A DNA stretch of 64,000 nt from Corynebacterium callunae DSM 20147 (GCF_000344785.1 NC_020553.1:21024-85023), one strand, 5' to 3'; shown: positions 1 through 8,571, numbered from the stretch's first letter. Program-made: numbers and translations. Notes: generated by a model from the sequence alone, not told the origin.

Positions 1-495
1 CCGAGAGGTGCACGCGTAGGTGATCTTGAGTCGTCCGGCGATCTGCTCCGGTGACCAGTCCTCGCGCAGACGCGCGGCCACGTATCCGCGTAGGACGGGG
101 TTCTTGGCGAGTTTGCAGCGCTGGGGTCGACGCGCCTGTCGCCATGAGCGGTCATCGGCATCTATGGCACGGTAGGCCGTGCGTCCCCTGTTACGGGTTA
201 CTTCACGACTGATCGTCGACGCGCTGCGACCTGTCAGTCGTGCGATCGCGCGGTAGGATAATCCCACACTTAAGCCGCGGGATATTTCCTCGCGCTCGGC
301 CAGGGTGAGAGTGCCTGGGTGGTGTTTCTGGGCCGGGAGATAGATCCCTCCCCGGGGCAGGAGAATGGAAAAGATTGATCCTGGTGGGGAACCGACGTCG
401 CGTGATATATCGCTGATAGAGGAACCGGTTTTCCACAGGTCCCAGACTTTCTGGCGTTGATCTTGGGGTAAGCCGGGTCGTCCGATCTTGGCCAT
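1..495 (-). CDS. IS30-family transposase, 5' part (runs off window)
   Basis: The gene starts at an ATG at 495 with an AGGGAAGAA ribosome site just upstream, and reads without a stop for 165 codons to the window edge. The product begins MAKIGRPGLP. It has an N-terminal helix-turn-helix and then the IS30-family second helix-turn-helix (LTLAEREEIS ... SYRAIARLTGRSASTISREV) and an RLREDWSPEQIAGRL segment typical of the family. The DDE catalytic domain would lie beyond the window. IS30 transposases cut and join the element ends in the cytoplasm. The insertion appears to have cut into the adjacent IS3 remnant. Family assignment is firm; the exact element is not known. Confidence 0.85.
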   Translation of the reverse strand, partial: MAKIGRPGLPQDQRQKVWDLWKTGSSISDISRDVGSPPGSIFSILLPRGGIYLPAQKHHPGTLTLAEREEISRGLSVGLSYRAIARLTGRSASTISREVTRNRGRTAYRAIDADDRSWRQARRPQRCKLAKNPVLRGYVAARLREDWSPEQIAGRLKITYACTSR

Positions 496-545
496 CTGAT
501 TCTTCCCTTCATGAGGTGGGCCGAGATGGTGTTGCACTCACGGGT

Positions 546-828
546 TGAGTCTAAGGTGGCCTTCTTCAAAATCTCGTTGGCCTCTCACAGGCGTTTGTTC
601 TCCTTGCGCAGGCGGGTCATTTCCTCGTTTTCCTCGGTGCTCACACCGGGGACGTGGCCGGCGTCGACCTCGGCCTGGCGGACCCAGTTGCGCAGGGTTT
701 CGCGCGAGACACCGAGCTCGTCCCCGACGGCGGTGCAGGTGACGGTCAGCGATCGGTAGTCCTCACGATGCTGCTGGACCATCCGGACGGCCCGTGCCTT
801 GAACTTAAGGGTTGTAGGACTTCTTCAT
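546..828 (-). pseudogene. IS3-family OrfA remnant
   Basis: The conceptual product starts MKKSYNP at an ATG at 828, then an extra base near 806-808 shifts the frame into KFKARAVRMVQQ. A helix-turn-helix (GVSRETLRNWVRQAEVD) and the leucine-zipper-like RLRKENKRL follow. A TGA interrupts the reading just before EANEILKKAT, and similarity ends near 546 where the IS30-type sequence starts. The order (HTH, RKENKRLREANEILKKA) is diagnostic of IS3-family OrfA. A frameshift, a nonsense codon and loss of the rest of the element make it dead. Confidence 0.8.
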
Positions 829-838
829 GGTGGTGATA

Positions 839-984
839 CTTCATCCTCGTCAGCGGCGGCGCCTTCGGCCTCTAATAAGCCCATCCCGAGCGCCCGGGTG
901 GCCTATCCAGGTGTTGCCATCGGCGTCGACTGAACCGCCATTCGAAGCCGCGGAAAAACCGCCAAACGAAGCTGCAAGTCACAG
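839..984. repeat. 146-bp inverted repeat, left copy (cadD 3' end and flank)
   Basis: The sequence is identical by eye to the reverse complement of 63131-63276. Its first 36 bases encode the last residues of CadD (ILVSGGAFGL and stop, here on the + strand). The rest is downstream flank. The cadD reading frame is cut off upstream by the IS3 remnant. The copy marks a rearrangement that duplicated and inverted this stretch about 62 kb apart. Confidence 0.9.
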
Positions 985-1005
985 GGAGAATCCGCGATGT
1001 CCGCC

Positions 1006-1035
1006 TGTCTCATTAGGGTATACCGCAATGAAACA
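1006..1035 (+). other. resolvase crossover-like site (left)
   Basis: The first 18 bases (TGTCTCATTAGGGTATAC) are identical to the 30-bp palindrome at 59853-59882 that lies upstream of the serine resolvase. The right half here is a weaker match (...GCAATGAAACA against ...CTATTGAGACA). The central TA and the half-site spacing are kept, and both copies point the same way. This fits a site I of a res locus or a recombined hybrid site. Confidence 0.55.
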
Positions 1036-1068
1036 GCGAGGTTATTCATGTTCTACATGAAGGTAGGG

Positions 1069-2751
1069 CTACCTAATGGAAATGGCCTCCCAGTCCGCAG
1101 CATTAAGCCAATCACGCCCCCCTTCCCAGTCAGTATAGGAATCTGAGTCACACAGCAGGTCCATAAACACTGATGGATTATTTTTAAATCGGGCGCCCCA
1201 GGGTTTTATACCGACCTTAGAGAAAGTAGTAAGTACACCGTGGCGAGCGCGAGAAATCATTACTGACAGCACTCTAGATTCTTCAACAATGGCTCGTTCT
1301 GTTTTTGCTTGAAACGACGGTATAGAGCCCTGCTCAAGTCCCATAACAATCACCCAATCAAATTGTTGACCCTTGCCCGCATGTCCTGTCACTAGGTGAA
1401 GTCCTGGAGCCGAAAGTAGCGTCTCATTCTCATCGGCTTTGATGCGTTGATTGATCTCTGACTTCGAAATTCCTTCGCTAGCGAGATCGTAAATCCAGGC
1501 GCATCCTTGCACCAAGCCTTCATATGTTGATGGATCTTGGAGCTCTAATGGGTCGACAAACTCCAATAGATGCTGCTGAGCATCAGCGCCTCCCAACTGC
1601 GCTGGATTTGCTTTGCGGAGAGCTGAACGGAGAAGAGGCGCGATGTGTGAATCGAATATTGGGTCGTCCCAGCGATACCAAGAGAATGGAGCCCCCCTGG
1701 TAAGCAGCTCGTCAAGGTTTTCTCGTCGCTTCTTTGTACGCGTCAGCACTCCGATGCGCTGTTCTTTTCCTCGAGACAAGATCCCCGCAGCGAATCTTAC
1801 GATGCCGTCTGCTTCATCCTTTTCAGACTCGAAAACCTGATGGGAAGCGAAACCACCTCCGGGCCAGGACTCTGGAGATGAACACTTCAGCTCTACACCG
1901 CCGGTACGGGGGCGTAGGGAGTTGACAAGTTCGAGAACAGCAGGTGATGACCGGTGTGACTCTGTAAACGTAATTTCGTCAATCCCCTCAGATCTTGCGG
2001 CTGCCAGCACTTGTTCAGGTTTCGCACCAGTGAAGCCATAGATACCTTGAGCGAGGTCACCTGCATAAGTGATGCGGCCCCTGCCAATACGTTGAAGGAT
2101 GCTTAACTGTTGAAGGGTGAGGTCCTGGAATTCGTCAATGACGATGCAGGAAAAATGTTCCTGGTAGAGTGCAGCAATCTGCTCATTACGGAGGATAAGG
2201 TCTGCTAATCGGGGGAGATCATCATAAGTAAGCTGCTTACTGTCTTGGCGCTCGCGTTCGATTTCAATGGCGTCCTGGTCTTGGATAAGCCTGAGGTAAT
2301 CTAGGACTTCATCGTCGGTACGGGTTTCAAGCTTTGCCTGCTGCAGATGGCTACTGATGAGGGTTTTCTGGTGATAGTCCAGACCCCGCTCTCGGAACTT
2401 GGAGGCGATCCAGTCCGAGTCCGGTAGCTTCCACGATGAATCGAGGCCTATCACTTGGCCGTGAGCAGCTATAATTCGGGCGGATAGTCCATGCAGGTTG
2501 TGCAATGTTATATAACGAGTGATTTCTTGTGGTGTGAGATAGGTTCGCAATCTCTCACCGATATTCTCCTTGGCCCTGTTAGTGAAGGTCACTAGTAGAA
2601 TTTTTCGCGGAGGCGTAACAACACGTCGATCAATCATTCCGCGTACTCGAAGCGCTAAAGCCTCTGTTTTCCCGCAGCCTGCCGGGGCAGTGATAATCAA
2701 GCCCAAGGGTTCATAATCTCGGATCTGCTCCTGAGGGATAGTCGGTTTCAA
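1069..2751 (-). CDS. gajB: Gabija-type UvrD/Rep-like helicase GajB
   Basis: This is a 560-residue superfamily 1 helicase-like protein. It has motif I (APAGCGKT, about residues 22-30), motif Ia (LVTFTNRAKENI), motif II (VIDEFQDLT, about 205), motif III (AGDLAQGIYGFTG), motif V (GHAGKGQQFDWV) and motif VI (VMISRARHG). It starts with TTG at 2751, four bases after the stop of the OLD-family nuclease gene, with a GGGGGAA ribosome site inside that gene's end. In Gabija systems GajB senses DNA ends and activates the GajA nuclease, causing abortive phage defence. Here the tandem gene order is the main evidence for the Gabija role; isolated UvrD-like proteins have many other functions. Confidence 0.85.
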   Translation of the reverse strand: MKPTIPQEQIRDYEPLGLIITAPAGCGKTEALALRVRGMIDRRVVTPPRKILLVTFTNRAKENIGERLRTYLTPQEITRYITLHNLHGLSARIIAAHGQVIGLDSSWKLPDSDWIASKFRERGLDYHQKTLISSHLQQAKLETRTDDEVLDYLRLIQDQDAIEIERERQDSKQLTYDDLPRLADLILRNEQIAALYQEHFSCIVIDEFQDLTLQQLSILQRIGRGRITYAGDLAQGIYGFTGAKPEQVLAAARSEGIDEITFTESHRSSPAVLELVNSLRPRTGGVELKCSSPESWPGGGFASHQVFESEKDEADGIVRFAAGILSRGKEQRIGVLTRTKKRRENLDELLTRGAPFSWYRWDDPIFDSHIAPLLRSALRKANPAQLGGADAQQHLLEFVDPLELQDPSTYEGLVQGCAWIYDLASEGISKSEINQRIKADENETLLSAPGLHLVTGHAGKGQQFDWVIVMGLEQGSIPSFQAKTERAIVEESRVLSVMISRARHGVLTTFSKVGIKPWGARFKNNPSVFMDLLCDSDSYTDWEGGRDWLNAADWEAISIR

Positions 2752-2754
2752 TGC

Positions 2755-4371
2755 CTATTCCCCCTGCTCCACCTTGTTGAGAAGGGTGGAAATTGAGCCA
2801 ATGCAGGCAGCTTCTTCCTGAGTAAGAGTCTGGGCGACGATCAGTGAGGCTTGAACCTTGTTCTTATTTTTCCTGCAGAAAGCAGCTACGTCCTCGTCGG
2901 TCCGTTCCCCATTACGTCCTGAAGCTTCACAGGTCCGGAGTTGGTTCCTGGTGAATTCATTAGAATTTTCTAACCGCTTCCAGAGTTCTTTTCCGCCAAT
3001 GGCGGACGTATATTCTCCTTCAAGATCTGGGTCGGAGATAACCACATTATGACGTGCAAGGTCGGCATTCTGGACCCCCAGTTTCTCAGCCGTTTTTACC
3101 TTGGCGTCCTCATCAATCAGCATCAGGAGCGGGATGTCAAAACCATCCGGCCCGAACACTTTCCGAGCGTTTGGAATTTCATTCCCGCCATCCGTCTCGA
3201 CAACTGAGACGCCCAACCGGTCGGGATCTTTGTCTAGGAGCTCGGCCACTCGCTGAAGCACAATTCGGTCGGATACCCCTTCAACTAGGATAACCAGATT
3301 GGAAGTAAGCGGTTCCAGTTTGTTTCTCACCCACCAGTGGGCTGCTAATTTCGAATTGCCGTCGAGAAAAGTTTCCTTGGGCTGTTTGACAATACCGCCC
3401 CTACTGACGACAACAATGTCCTCTGGGGGGAAAGCACCGACGATGTCGGGCGAATGAGTGGCGATAATTTTCTGGTTCTGAGCCCCTCGGAGCAAACGTG
3501 CAAGACTGCGCTGGCTCGTGGGGTGCAAATGGATTTCGGGCTCATCAATCGAAACCATGTTTGCGGCTGATGAGACAAGGTCATACATTGCGATTGCGAA
3601 AAGCGCACGCGCACCGTCCGATTGCTCCTGCACCCCGCGACTTGTTCCGTCCCGAGTGATTTGAAGCCTGACATCGGCCAATAAATCATCCTCGGCGGTA
3701 CTGCCACTAACGAACTGCAACTCTTCGGTATTAATCTCCTGGGGCACTGCTTGTGAAAGCTGAGCTGCCAGTTTTTCTCTGAGTTTTAACAGAACCTTCG
3801 ATTCAGAGAGCCGATATTGGAAGCCCTCGGCCACTTCTTTAAAAAGCTTCTCCTCATCCCCGAGCTCGATGGCGTCAAGAATATCGTCCAGGGAGCTGTT
3901 CCGATCATTACGGAAGTCACGGGCGCCGGTGTGTGCAGCTCCCACCATTTTCCATCCCAGCATTTCTAACTGAACTCGACTGAGTTGTCTTTGCGCTCCA
4001 CCATTCGGCGCAAAGCGGCTGATCTGCAAAGTCTCACCTTCATCAAGCTGAGCCTCTAGGCGAATAGTGAGGATGTTGGGCTTATGTTCGTTTCCGATTT
4101 GGATTTCATCGGGAAATGCGGCCTGTTCATCTAGTGAGAAATCTGCTAGGTCGACTTCAATCACGAAAGGTTTATTCGGGTCAGCAAAATCATCCTTTGT
4201 GATCCGAGAGTAAAGTGCCGCCGTTGAAGAGCCAAGAATAAGATTTAAGCACCGGAGCAGTGATGATTTACCAACATCGTTTGCTCCGACCAGTACAAGA
4301 TGAGTTCTCACCTGGAGCTCCAGATCGGCAAGGCGACTGTGGTTCTTCAGACGAATAGCTATGAGCTTCAA
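2755..4371 (-). CDS. gajA: Gabija-type OLD-family ATPase-TOPRIM nuclease GajA
   Basis: This 538-residue protein has an ABC-type ATPase domain with Walker A GANDVGKSS (about residues 29-37), signature-like DGARALFAIA (about 255), Walker B VSIDEPEIHLHP (about 273) and switch histidine IATHSPD (about 302). A TOPRIM nuclease domain follows, with glutamate in LVEGVSDR (about 362) and aspartates in LLMLIDEDAK (about 418). OLD proteins of class 2 are encoded next to UvrD-like helicases, which is the arrangement here. GajA nicks DNA and is held in check by nucleotide binding. The TTG start at 4371 is chosen because an AGGAGG ribosome site lies four bases upstream. The gene is co-transcribed with gajB. 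Confidence 0.87.
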   Translation of the reverse strand: MKLIAIRLKNHSRLADLELQVRTHLVLVGANDVGKSSLLRCLNLILGSSTAALYSRITKDDFADPNKPFVIEVDLADFSLDEQAAFPDEIQIGNEHKPNILTIRLEAQLDEGETLQISRFAPNGGAQRQLSRVQLEMLGWKMVGAAHTGARDFRNDRNSSLDDILDAIELGDEEKLFKEVAEGFQYRLSESKVLLKLREKLAAQLSQAVPQEINTEELQFVSGSTAEDDLLADVRLQITRDGTSRGVQEQSDGARALFAIAMYDLVSSAANMVSIDEPEIHLHPTSQRSLARLLRGAQNQKIIATHSPDIVGAFPPEDIVVVSRGGIVKQPKETFLDGNSKLAAHWWVRNKLEPLTSNLVILVEGVSDRIVLQRVAELLDKDPDRLGVSVVETDGGNEIPNARKVFGPDGFDIPLLMLIDEDAKVKTAEKLGVQNADLARHNVVISDPDLEGEYTSAIGGKELWKRLENSNEFTRNQLRTCEASGRNGERTDEDVAAFCRKNKNKVQASLIVAQTLTQEEAACIGSISTLLNKVEQGE

Positions 4372-4632
4372 CGTTCCTCCTTAAGTACGAGGAGGATTTT
4401 TCCTCGCCACTATCAGCATATTGCTTAACACCAGCAAGTAAGTGCTAGAAGTTGTCCCCGCTTTCCTCTATGGAGGAGCCACACCATAACCGGGCGGGAT
4501 CCTCCGTGCTTTGAGATATATCTCAAAGCATGTATAAGCAATCATAAATTTCCGGCAGTAGACAAACAAAAAACAGTTGGATATTATCAGGTAAAGAAAC
4601 ATACCTACTAAATGGAACATGGTGATTTGTCT
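4372..4632. promoter_or_regulatory. divergent intergenic region, Gabija versus orphan genes
   Basis: This 261-bp AT-rich gap separates the leftward gajAB pair from the rightward helix-turn-helix gene and must hold both promoters. An imperfect repeat AGATATATCTCAAAGC sits near 4512-4530. No single promoter stands out enough to assign. Confidence 0.35.
4376..4395 (-). promoter_or_regulatory. hairpin hiding the gajA ribosome site
   Basis: On the minus strand, CCTCCT (4395-4390) and AGGAGG (4381-4376) are perfectly complementary across an 8-base loop. The second arm is the only ribosome site for the TTG start of gajA. Translation of the nuclease pair may therefore be kept low. The effect is inferred from pairing only. 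Confidence 0.45.
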
Positions 4633-5271
4633 ATGGAACTCATGACCGAGACGGACCTAGCGGAAGCAATGGGAGTCGCCGCCAACGGACTGGGCCGCAT
4701 GATCGAAGAGGGAACCATACCGGCCCCTGACTTCAGCCGGCGGGGAAAAAACCTATGGGCCACAGCAGCTGTCGAATCCTGGTTCCGGACAATTCAGCTC
4801 TCCCAAGCGGCCTATGCACCCATCAACGCCACCACCGGATTCCAGGAGTTCGATTCACTGGGGTGTTATGTCTGCCCCGCAGGATCCTCCGGGCACATCG
4901 GAAACCGACGACCGTCGCAGATGGTTCTGTGGCGGTCTGGACAGAAGAAGGATGACCAGGACAGAACCGTCGCCGAGGTCTACGATGTCACCACGATCCA
5001 GACCACCGCCGGAGTGGTGGGAGAATCCATCATCACCCCATATGGACTGTCTGCCGAGGAAATCGACCTGCTCCCCTGGGAAGACATCCGACCCTGCGTC
5101 GAGGGCGACATCACGGTCTTTCAACTCGATTTGTCCAGCCGCCGCGAACTCAAAATGGCCCGCGGTTTCCAACGCGGCGGCACGCTGCGCGCCGAAAGCC
5201 TGAACGAAGCCCTCTCCTTCCCCGAAGGACCGTGGATCTTTCGCGGAGGCGCCGCTGTCTCCATGGGATAA
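4633..5271 (+). CDS. hypothetical protein with N-terminal helix-turn-helix
   Basis: The product is about 212 residues. The first 60 (TETDLAEAMGVAANGLGRMIEEGTIP ... RGKNLW) look like a MerR/excisionase-type winged helix that reads a short DNA site. The rest, including GCYVCPAGSSGHIGNRRPSQ and GPWIFRGGAAVSMG, is not recognised. I prefer the ATG at 4633 because GGTGA lies seven bases upstream; an ATG at 4612 has no ribosome site. Codon use is GC-rich compared with the Gabija genes. It sits 63 bp before the GIY-YIG-like gene in the same direction, so the two may form a small operon. Function unknown. Confidence 0.6.
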   Translation: MELMTETDLAEAMGVAANGLGRMIEEGTIPAPDFSRRGKNLWATAAVESWFRTIQLSQAAYAPINATTGFQEFDSLGCYVCPAGSSGHIGNRRPSQMVLWRSGQKKDDQDRTVAEVYDVTTIQTTAGVVGESIITPYGLSAEEIDLLPWEDIRPCVEGDITVFQLDLSSRRELKMARGFQRGGTLRAESLNEALSFPEGPWIFRGGAAVSMG

Positions 5272-5334
5272 AACCCCTAACCCGCGACACCCCTAACCCT
5301 TGAAAAACTAGTTATCTCTGAAAAGGACCACATC

Positions 5335-5904
5335 GTGAGCACTCCTCTGGCTACAACACCCGCCCCCACGCTCCTCTTTACTCCTTATCACCTCCTGGCA
5401 ATGGCTGACATCATCGGACTTCACATCACCGAAGTCCCCAAGGGCAAAACCGCAAATCTCTATGTGTGGTGCAGGCCCGATGGTGGAATCATCTACATCG
5501 GAAAATCTGACACACCCTCCCGGGTGGCAAATGAGATCCGCTGGGTCGACAATGCCCGATCGCAGATATCTGACCACACCTTTGCAGCTTTCTGCACCGT
5601 GATGATCAGACAGCAGGCTGCTCCGATCGCGTTGTACTACGATGCCGAAAAATCTAATCTCAATAAGGCCAAGGATTTGTCTACAAGAGAAGAGTGGGAC
5701 GGGGACATGGTCGACCAATTACTGGCGTACCAGGGTCAGTTGACTGTCAGCGAGGTTGAAAAGATCCTCATCCGCATGCCACTGGCTACGGGTAATTTCA
5801 CGGCGAACTCTACAGACACAGGGCTGTGGGGCAACAGGCTCAGCCGCTTCTGGGACCACTTGGCGCAACTCGCCGCGATTGAAGCCGGCTACCGTGATTT
5901 CTAA
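5335..5904 (+). CDS. GIY-YIG-like nuclease domain protein
   Basis: This 189-residue product starts with GTG at 5335, eight bases after AAAAGGA. The stretch LYVWCRPDGGIIYIGKS followed by an arginine (about residues 40-62) resembles the GIY-YIG motif, in which two tyrosines and a downstream arginine and glutamate cut DNA. The remainder (VDQLLAYQGQLTVSEVEKIL, and a Trp/Arg-rich end) is not recognised. Its position beside Gabija and a helix-turn-helix gene suggests an accessory or defence role, but the catalytic reading is only moderately secure. Confidence 0.55.
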   Translation: MSTPLATTPAPTLLFTPYHLLAMADIIGLHITEVPKGKTANLYVWCRPDGGIIYIGKSDTPSRVANEIRWVDNARSQISDHTFAAFCTVMIRQQAAPIALYYDAEKSNLNKAKDLSTREEWDGDMVDQLLAYQGQLTVSEVEKILIRMPLATGNFTANSTDTGLWGNRLSRFWDHLAQLAAIEAGYRDF

Positions 5905-5955
5905 AAAGCAGGTAACGCTCCGACCTCAACAGAAATAACCGGAGTTATGATCGAC

Positions 5956-6798
5956 GGTGCTGTTGCAAAGTTAGGCCAGGGTCGAAGAGCCCCGCCTCGG
6001 GACATCAGTTGTACTTGCTCCGGGGCGCTTAAGCAGTCTCGAATGCCCGACTAACGATGACCGCATCCGGATTCGGTTGCCCGTGAGGGCAAACATCGTG
6101 CCCTGCCCTTTCCGCAATGAGTGCATCGCTTCCATCCCTTTCAACGTCCGATATGCAGACGTCGAAGTTCTTAAATGCACCCTTCGGCCCGAGGATCCGT
6201 TTCAACCGCCCGTGATCACCTTCCAGCACGTTGTTGAGGTATTTCACCTGACGGTGCTCCACCGTCTGAGGGCAGATACCTTCCTCCTTGAGCTCGGAGA
6301 TCGCTTTGGACAGGGAGGGTGCTTTATCTGTGTTAATCACCCGCGGGAACCCGGCTGACGCATTGGATCTGAGGGCCTTGGCCAGGAAACGCTTCGCCGC
6401 AGCCACATTACGCTTCGTGGAGAGGTAAAAATCCAGGGTATGTCCACCAGCGGTGATCGCCCGATAGAGGTAGCACCACCTGCCGCCGACTCGGATGTAG
6501 GTCTCATCCACCCGCCAGGAACTGGCCTGCCAGTCAGGAACTTGCCGGTACCACCGGGTTTGCCTATCAAGTTCAGGGCCGTATTTCTGGACCCAGCGGT
6601 AGATGGTGGTGTGATCAACTGGCACACCACGGCTTAAGTCATCATCTCTTCGAGGTCGCGATAGCTCACCCCGTAGCGGCAGTACCACCGCACCGCCCAC
6701 AGGATGATGTCACGGGGGAAATGACGACCGGAGAAAATCCCCATGGTTGTGATTATTTCACGCAGGGCTTCCTACTACCCCAACTTTGCAACAGCACC
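5956..6798 (-). mobile_element. IS6-family insertion sequence, copy A
   Basis: The 843-bp element is bounded by GGTGCTGTTGCAAAGTT and its inverted complement AACTTTGCAACAGCACC, the IS6/IS26-type termini. It lies in the same orientation as copy B at 7728-8571. The flanking octamers (TGATCGAC and CTCTTATG) do not form a target duplication, so the element was rearranged after insertion or forms part of a composite structure. Related copies occur in Corynebacterium, where IS1628-type elements are common; the exact name is not certain. Confidence 0.88.
6029..6744 (-). pseudogene. IS6-family transposase, frameshifted (copy A)
   Basis: The expected start at 6744 (MGIFSGRHFPRDIILWAVRW) runs into a TAA after EEMMT. 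The catalytic body then continues in another frame (VPVDHTTIYRWVQKY, SSWRVDETYIRVGG, VINTDKAPS, VEHRQVKYLNN), which holds the D, D and E positions of the DDE domain. Near the end, KNFDVCISDV replaces the usual KNRTSAYRTL, pointing to a second shift that is later compensated. All three copies in the window share this change, so they descend from one damaged ancestor. Activity in cis is unlikely. Confidence 0.8.
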
Positions 6799-6844
6799 CT
6801 CTTATGATGGAGGGTTTTGTTTCAGTGCTTGTGTTGAGAGAGTT

Positions 6845-7081
6845 CTACTTTCGATAGTTCAGAAACGGTTTCCAAGCAATATATGCGCCAGATACGATAA
6901 TGAGAAGATTGGATACTATTCCCAGCACGGAGTGTTCGCCTAGAAGGAGTCGCAGAGCTAGAAGTAATGCTCCTGTTATTGTAAGGAATATTCCAAATTT
7001 GAATAGACCTCGACTGTAGGTATTTGTTTCTCCTGATTTGGATTCTTCGTTTATGTATTTTTCTTTACTCATAGCACCCAA
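6845..7081 (-). CDS. small two-helix membrane protein (possible immunity protein)
   Basis: This 78-residue product has a charged N-terminus and two hydrophobic segments (GIFLTITGALLLALRLLL and LGIVSNLLIIVSGAYIAW), then a basic tail. The TTG at 7081 is preferred because GAGGAG lies six bases upstream; ATG at 7072 is an alternative. The gene overlaps the end of the secreted-precursor gene by 17 bases, which signals translational coupling. Small membrane partners directly behind a peptide precursor are often bacteriocin immunity proteins; that role is inference from position and shape. Base composition is clearly lower in GC than the flanking genes. Confidence 0.55.
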   Translation of the reverse strand: MGAMSKEKYINEESKSGETNTYSRGLFKFGIFLTITGALLLALRLLLGEHSVLGIVSNLLIIVSGAYIAWKPFLNYRK

Positions 7082-7637
7082 AAACTACTCCTCCAGCCGA
7101 AATAACGTAACTGGCACCTGCGAACCCGAAAGCGGCTGCAGTACCGGCTGTGGCTACAATGACTGCTCCTGTTGCTAGGGCCATGCCTGCAATAGTAAGC
7201 CAACATGAGATATCTTGCATGCTAACGAAAGTTGTCATGGCAGGTGGCCCAATATCATTCAGGGTATCTGTCCACGTCATAAATACGGTGTTATTTTCTA
7301 TTTCGTACTCGTAGCTTTTACTTGCACCGAACTGGGACTGGCCGTTCTTTTCCAGTGTGTATAGATTCATGCCAGTGTCTGTGACTACTGAAACGGAACC
7401 GTCGGGATTCATTCTGAATACCCCGTCGGTGGTAGTTATTTCGCTCGTGTTTGAATTCACTGTCTTGATATCAAGATTTGCGACACTAGTATCAGCATCG
7501 CTATTGGTAGAGACTTCACTGTTTCCATTTGCAGCAGAGGCTGGAAGCGGCGCTGTGTGTTGGACTCCAATGATGCAAAGCACGGTTATCATCGCTGTGA
7601 TGATTCCTTGAGCGTGTTTTCTTTTTAAGGTTTCCAT
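7065..7637 (-). CDS. secreted peptide precursor, bacteriocin-like
   Basis: This 190-residue product starts at the ATG at 7637 with AGGAA upstream. A basic N-terminus and a hydrophobic core ending PASAANG form a Sec signal peptide (about residues 1-36). A polar middle (about 37-140) follows. The last 48 residues start DISCWLT and end FGCYE, and are rich in Gly and Ala with one cysteine near each end, suggesting a disulphide-closed or membrane-active peptide. This layout resembles Sec-exported bacteriocin precursors cleaved before a hydrophobic C-terminal peptide, but I recognise no named family. The two genes sit alone between two IS6 copies. Confidence 0.5.
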   Translation of the reverse strand: METLKRKHAQGIITAMITVLCIIGVQHTAPLPASAANGNSEVSTNSDADTSVANLDIKTVNSNTSEITTTDGVFRMNPDGSVSVVTDTGMNLYTLEKNGQSQFGASKSYEYEIENNTVFMTWTDTLNDIGPPAMTTFVSMQDISCWLTIAGMALATGAVIVATAGTAAAFGFAGASYVISAGGVVFGCYE

Positions 7638-7727
7638 AGGGATTCCTACCTTTTCGGTATTTTGATTTTACGAGGTAAGGCGTTCTGAAGAAGTGTTGTT
7701 TATCCTGGGTGGGAAAGTGTAAGAAAA

Positions 7728-8571
7728 GGTGCTGTTGCAAAGTTAGGCCAGGGTCGAAGAGCCCCGCCTCGGGACATCAGTTGTACTTGCTCCGGGGCGC
7801 TTAAGCAGTCTCGAATGCCCGGTTGACGATGGCCGCGTCCGGATTCGGCTGTCCGTGAGGGCAAACATCGTGCCCTGCCCTTTTCGCAATGAGTGCATCG
7901 CCTCCATCCCTTTCAACGTCCGATATGCAGACGTCGAAGTTCTTAAATGCACCCTTCAGTCCGAGGATTCGTTTCAACCACCCGTGATCACCTTCCAGCA
8001 CGTTGTTGAGGTATTTCACCTGACGGTGCTCCACCGTCTGAGGGCAGATACCTTCCTCCTTGAGCTCGATGATCGCTTTGGACAGGGAGGGTGCTTTATC
8101 TGTGTTAATCACCCGCGGGAACCCGGCTGACGTGTTCGACCTCAGAGTCTTCGCCAGGAAACGCTTCGCTGCCGCTACGTTGCGTTTTGGTGAGAGGTAG
8201 AAGTCTAAGGTCTGTCCACCGGCGGTGATAGCCAGATCAGAGGTAGCACCACTTTCCCCCGACTCGGATGTAGGTCTCATCTACCCGCCAGGAACTGGCC
8301 TGCCAGTCAGGTACCTGCCGGTACCACCGGGTTTGCTTATCAAGTTCAGGAGCATATTTCTGGACCCATCGGTAGATGGTGGTGTGATCAACTGGCACAC
8401 CACGGCTTAAGTCATCATCTCTTCGAGGTCGCGATAGCTCACCCCGTAGCGGCAGTACCACCGCACCGCCCACAGGATGATGTCACGGGGGAAATGACGA
8501 CCGGAGAAGATGCCCATGGTTGTGATTATTTCACGTCGGGCTTCCTACTACCCCAACTTTGCAACAGCACC
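7728..8571 (-). mobile_element. IS6-family insertion sequence, copy B
   Basis: The 844-bp element has the same GGTGCTGTTGCAAAGTT termini as copy A and the same orientation, closing off the 929-bp cargo at 6799-7727. The two copies differ at scattered positions, so they are not a very recent duplication. The flanking octamers are TAAGAAAA and GCGTATAA, with no target duplication. Confidence 0.88.
7801..8517 (-). pseudogene. IS6-family transposase, frameshifted (copy B)
   Basis: The reading is broken three times compared with the family: after EEMMT (as in copy A), at WCYL, where CTCTGATCTGG replaces CTCTATCGGG and creates a stop before the AITAGGQTLDFYL segment, and at the KNFDVCISDV region. 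The DDE-domain motifs are otherwise present (SSWRVDETYIRVGG, VINTDKAPS). The WCYL lesion is shared with copy C at 62148, so B and C are closer relatives of each other in that part than either is of A. Confidence 0.8.

Noticed and set aside
5956..8571. Intact composite transposon with active transposases
   Set aside because: Both transposase genes are frameshifted and no 8-bp target duplications are seen around or inside; movement would need help in trans.
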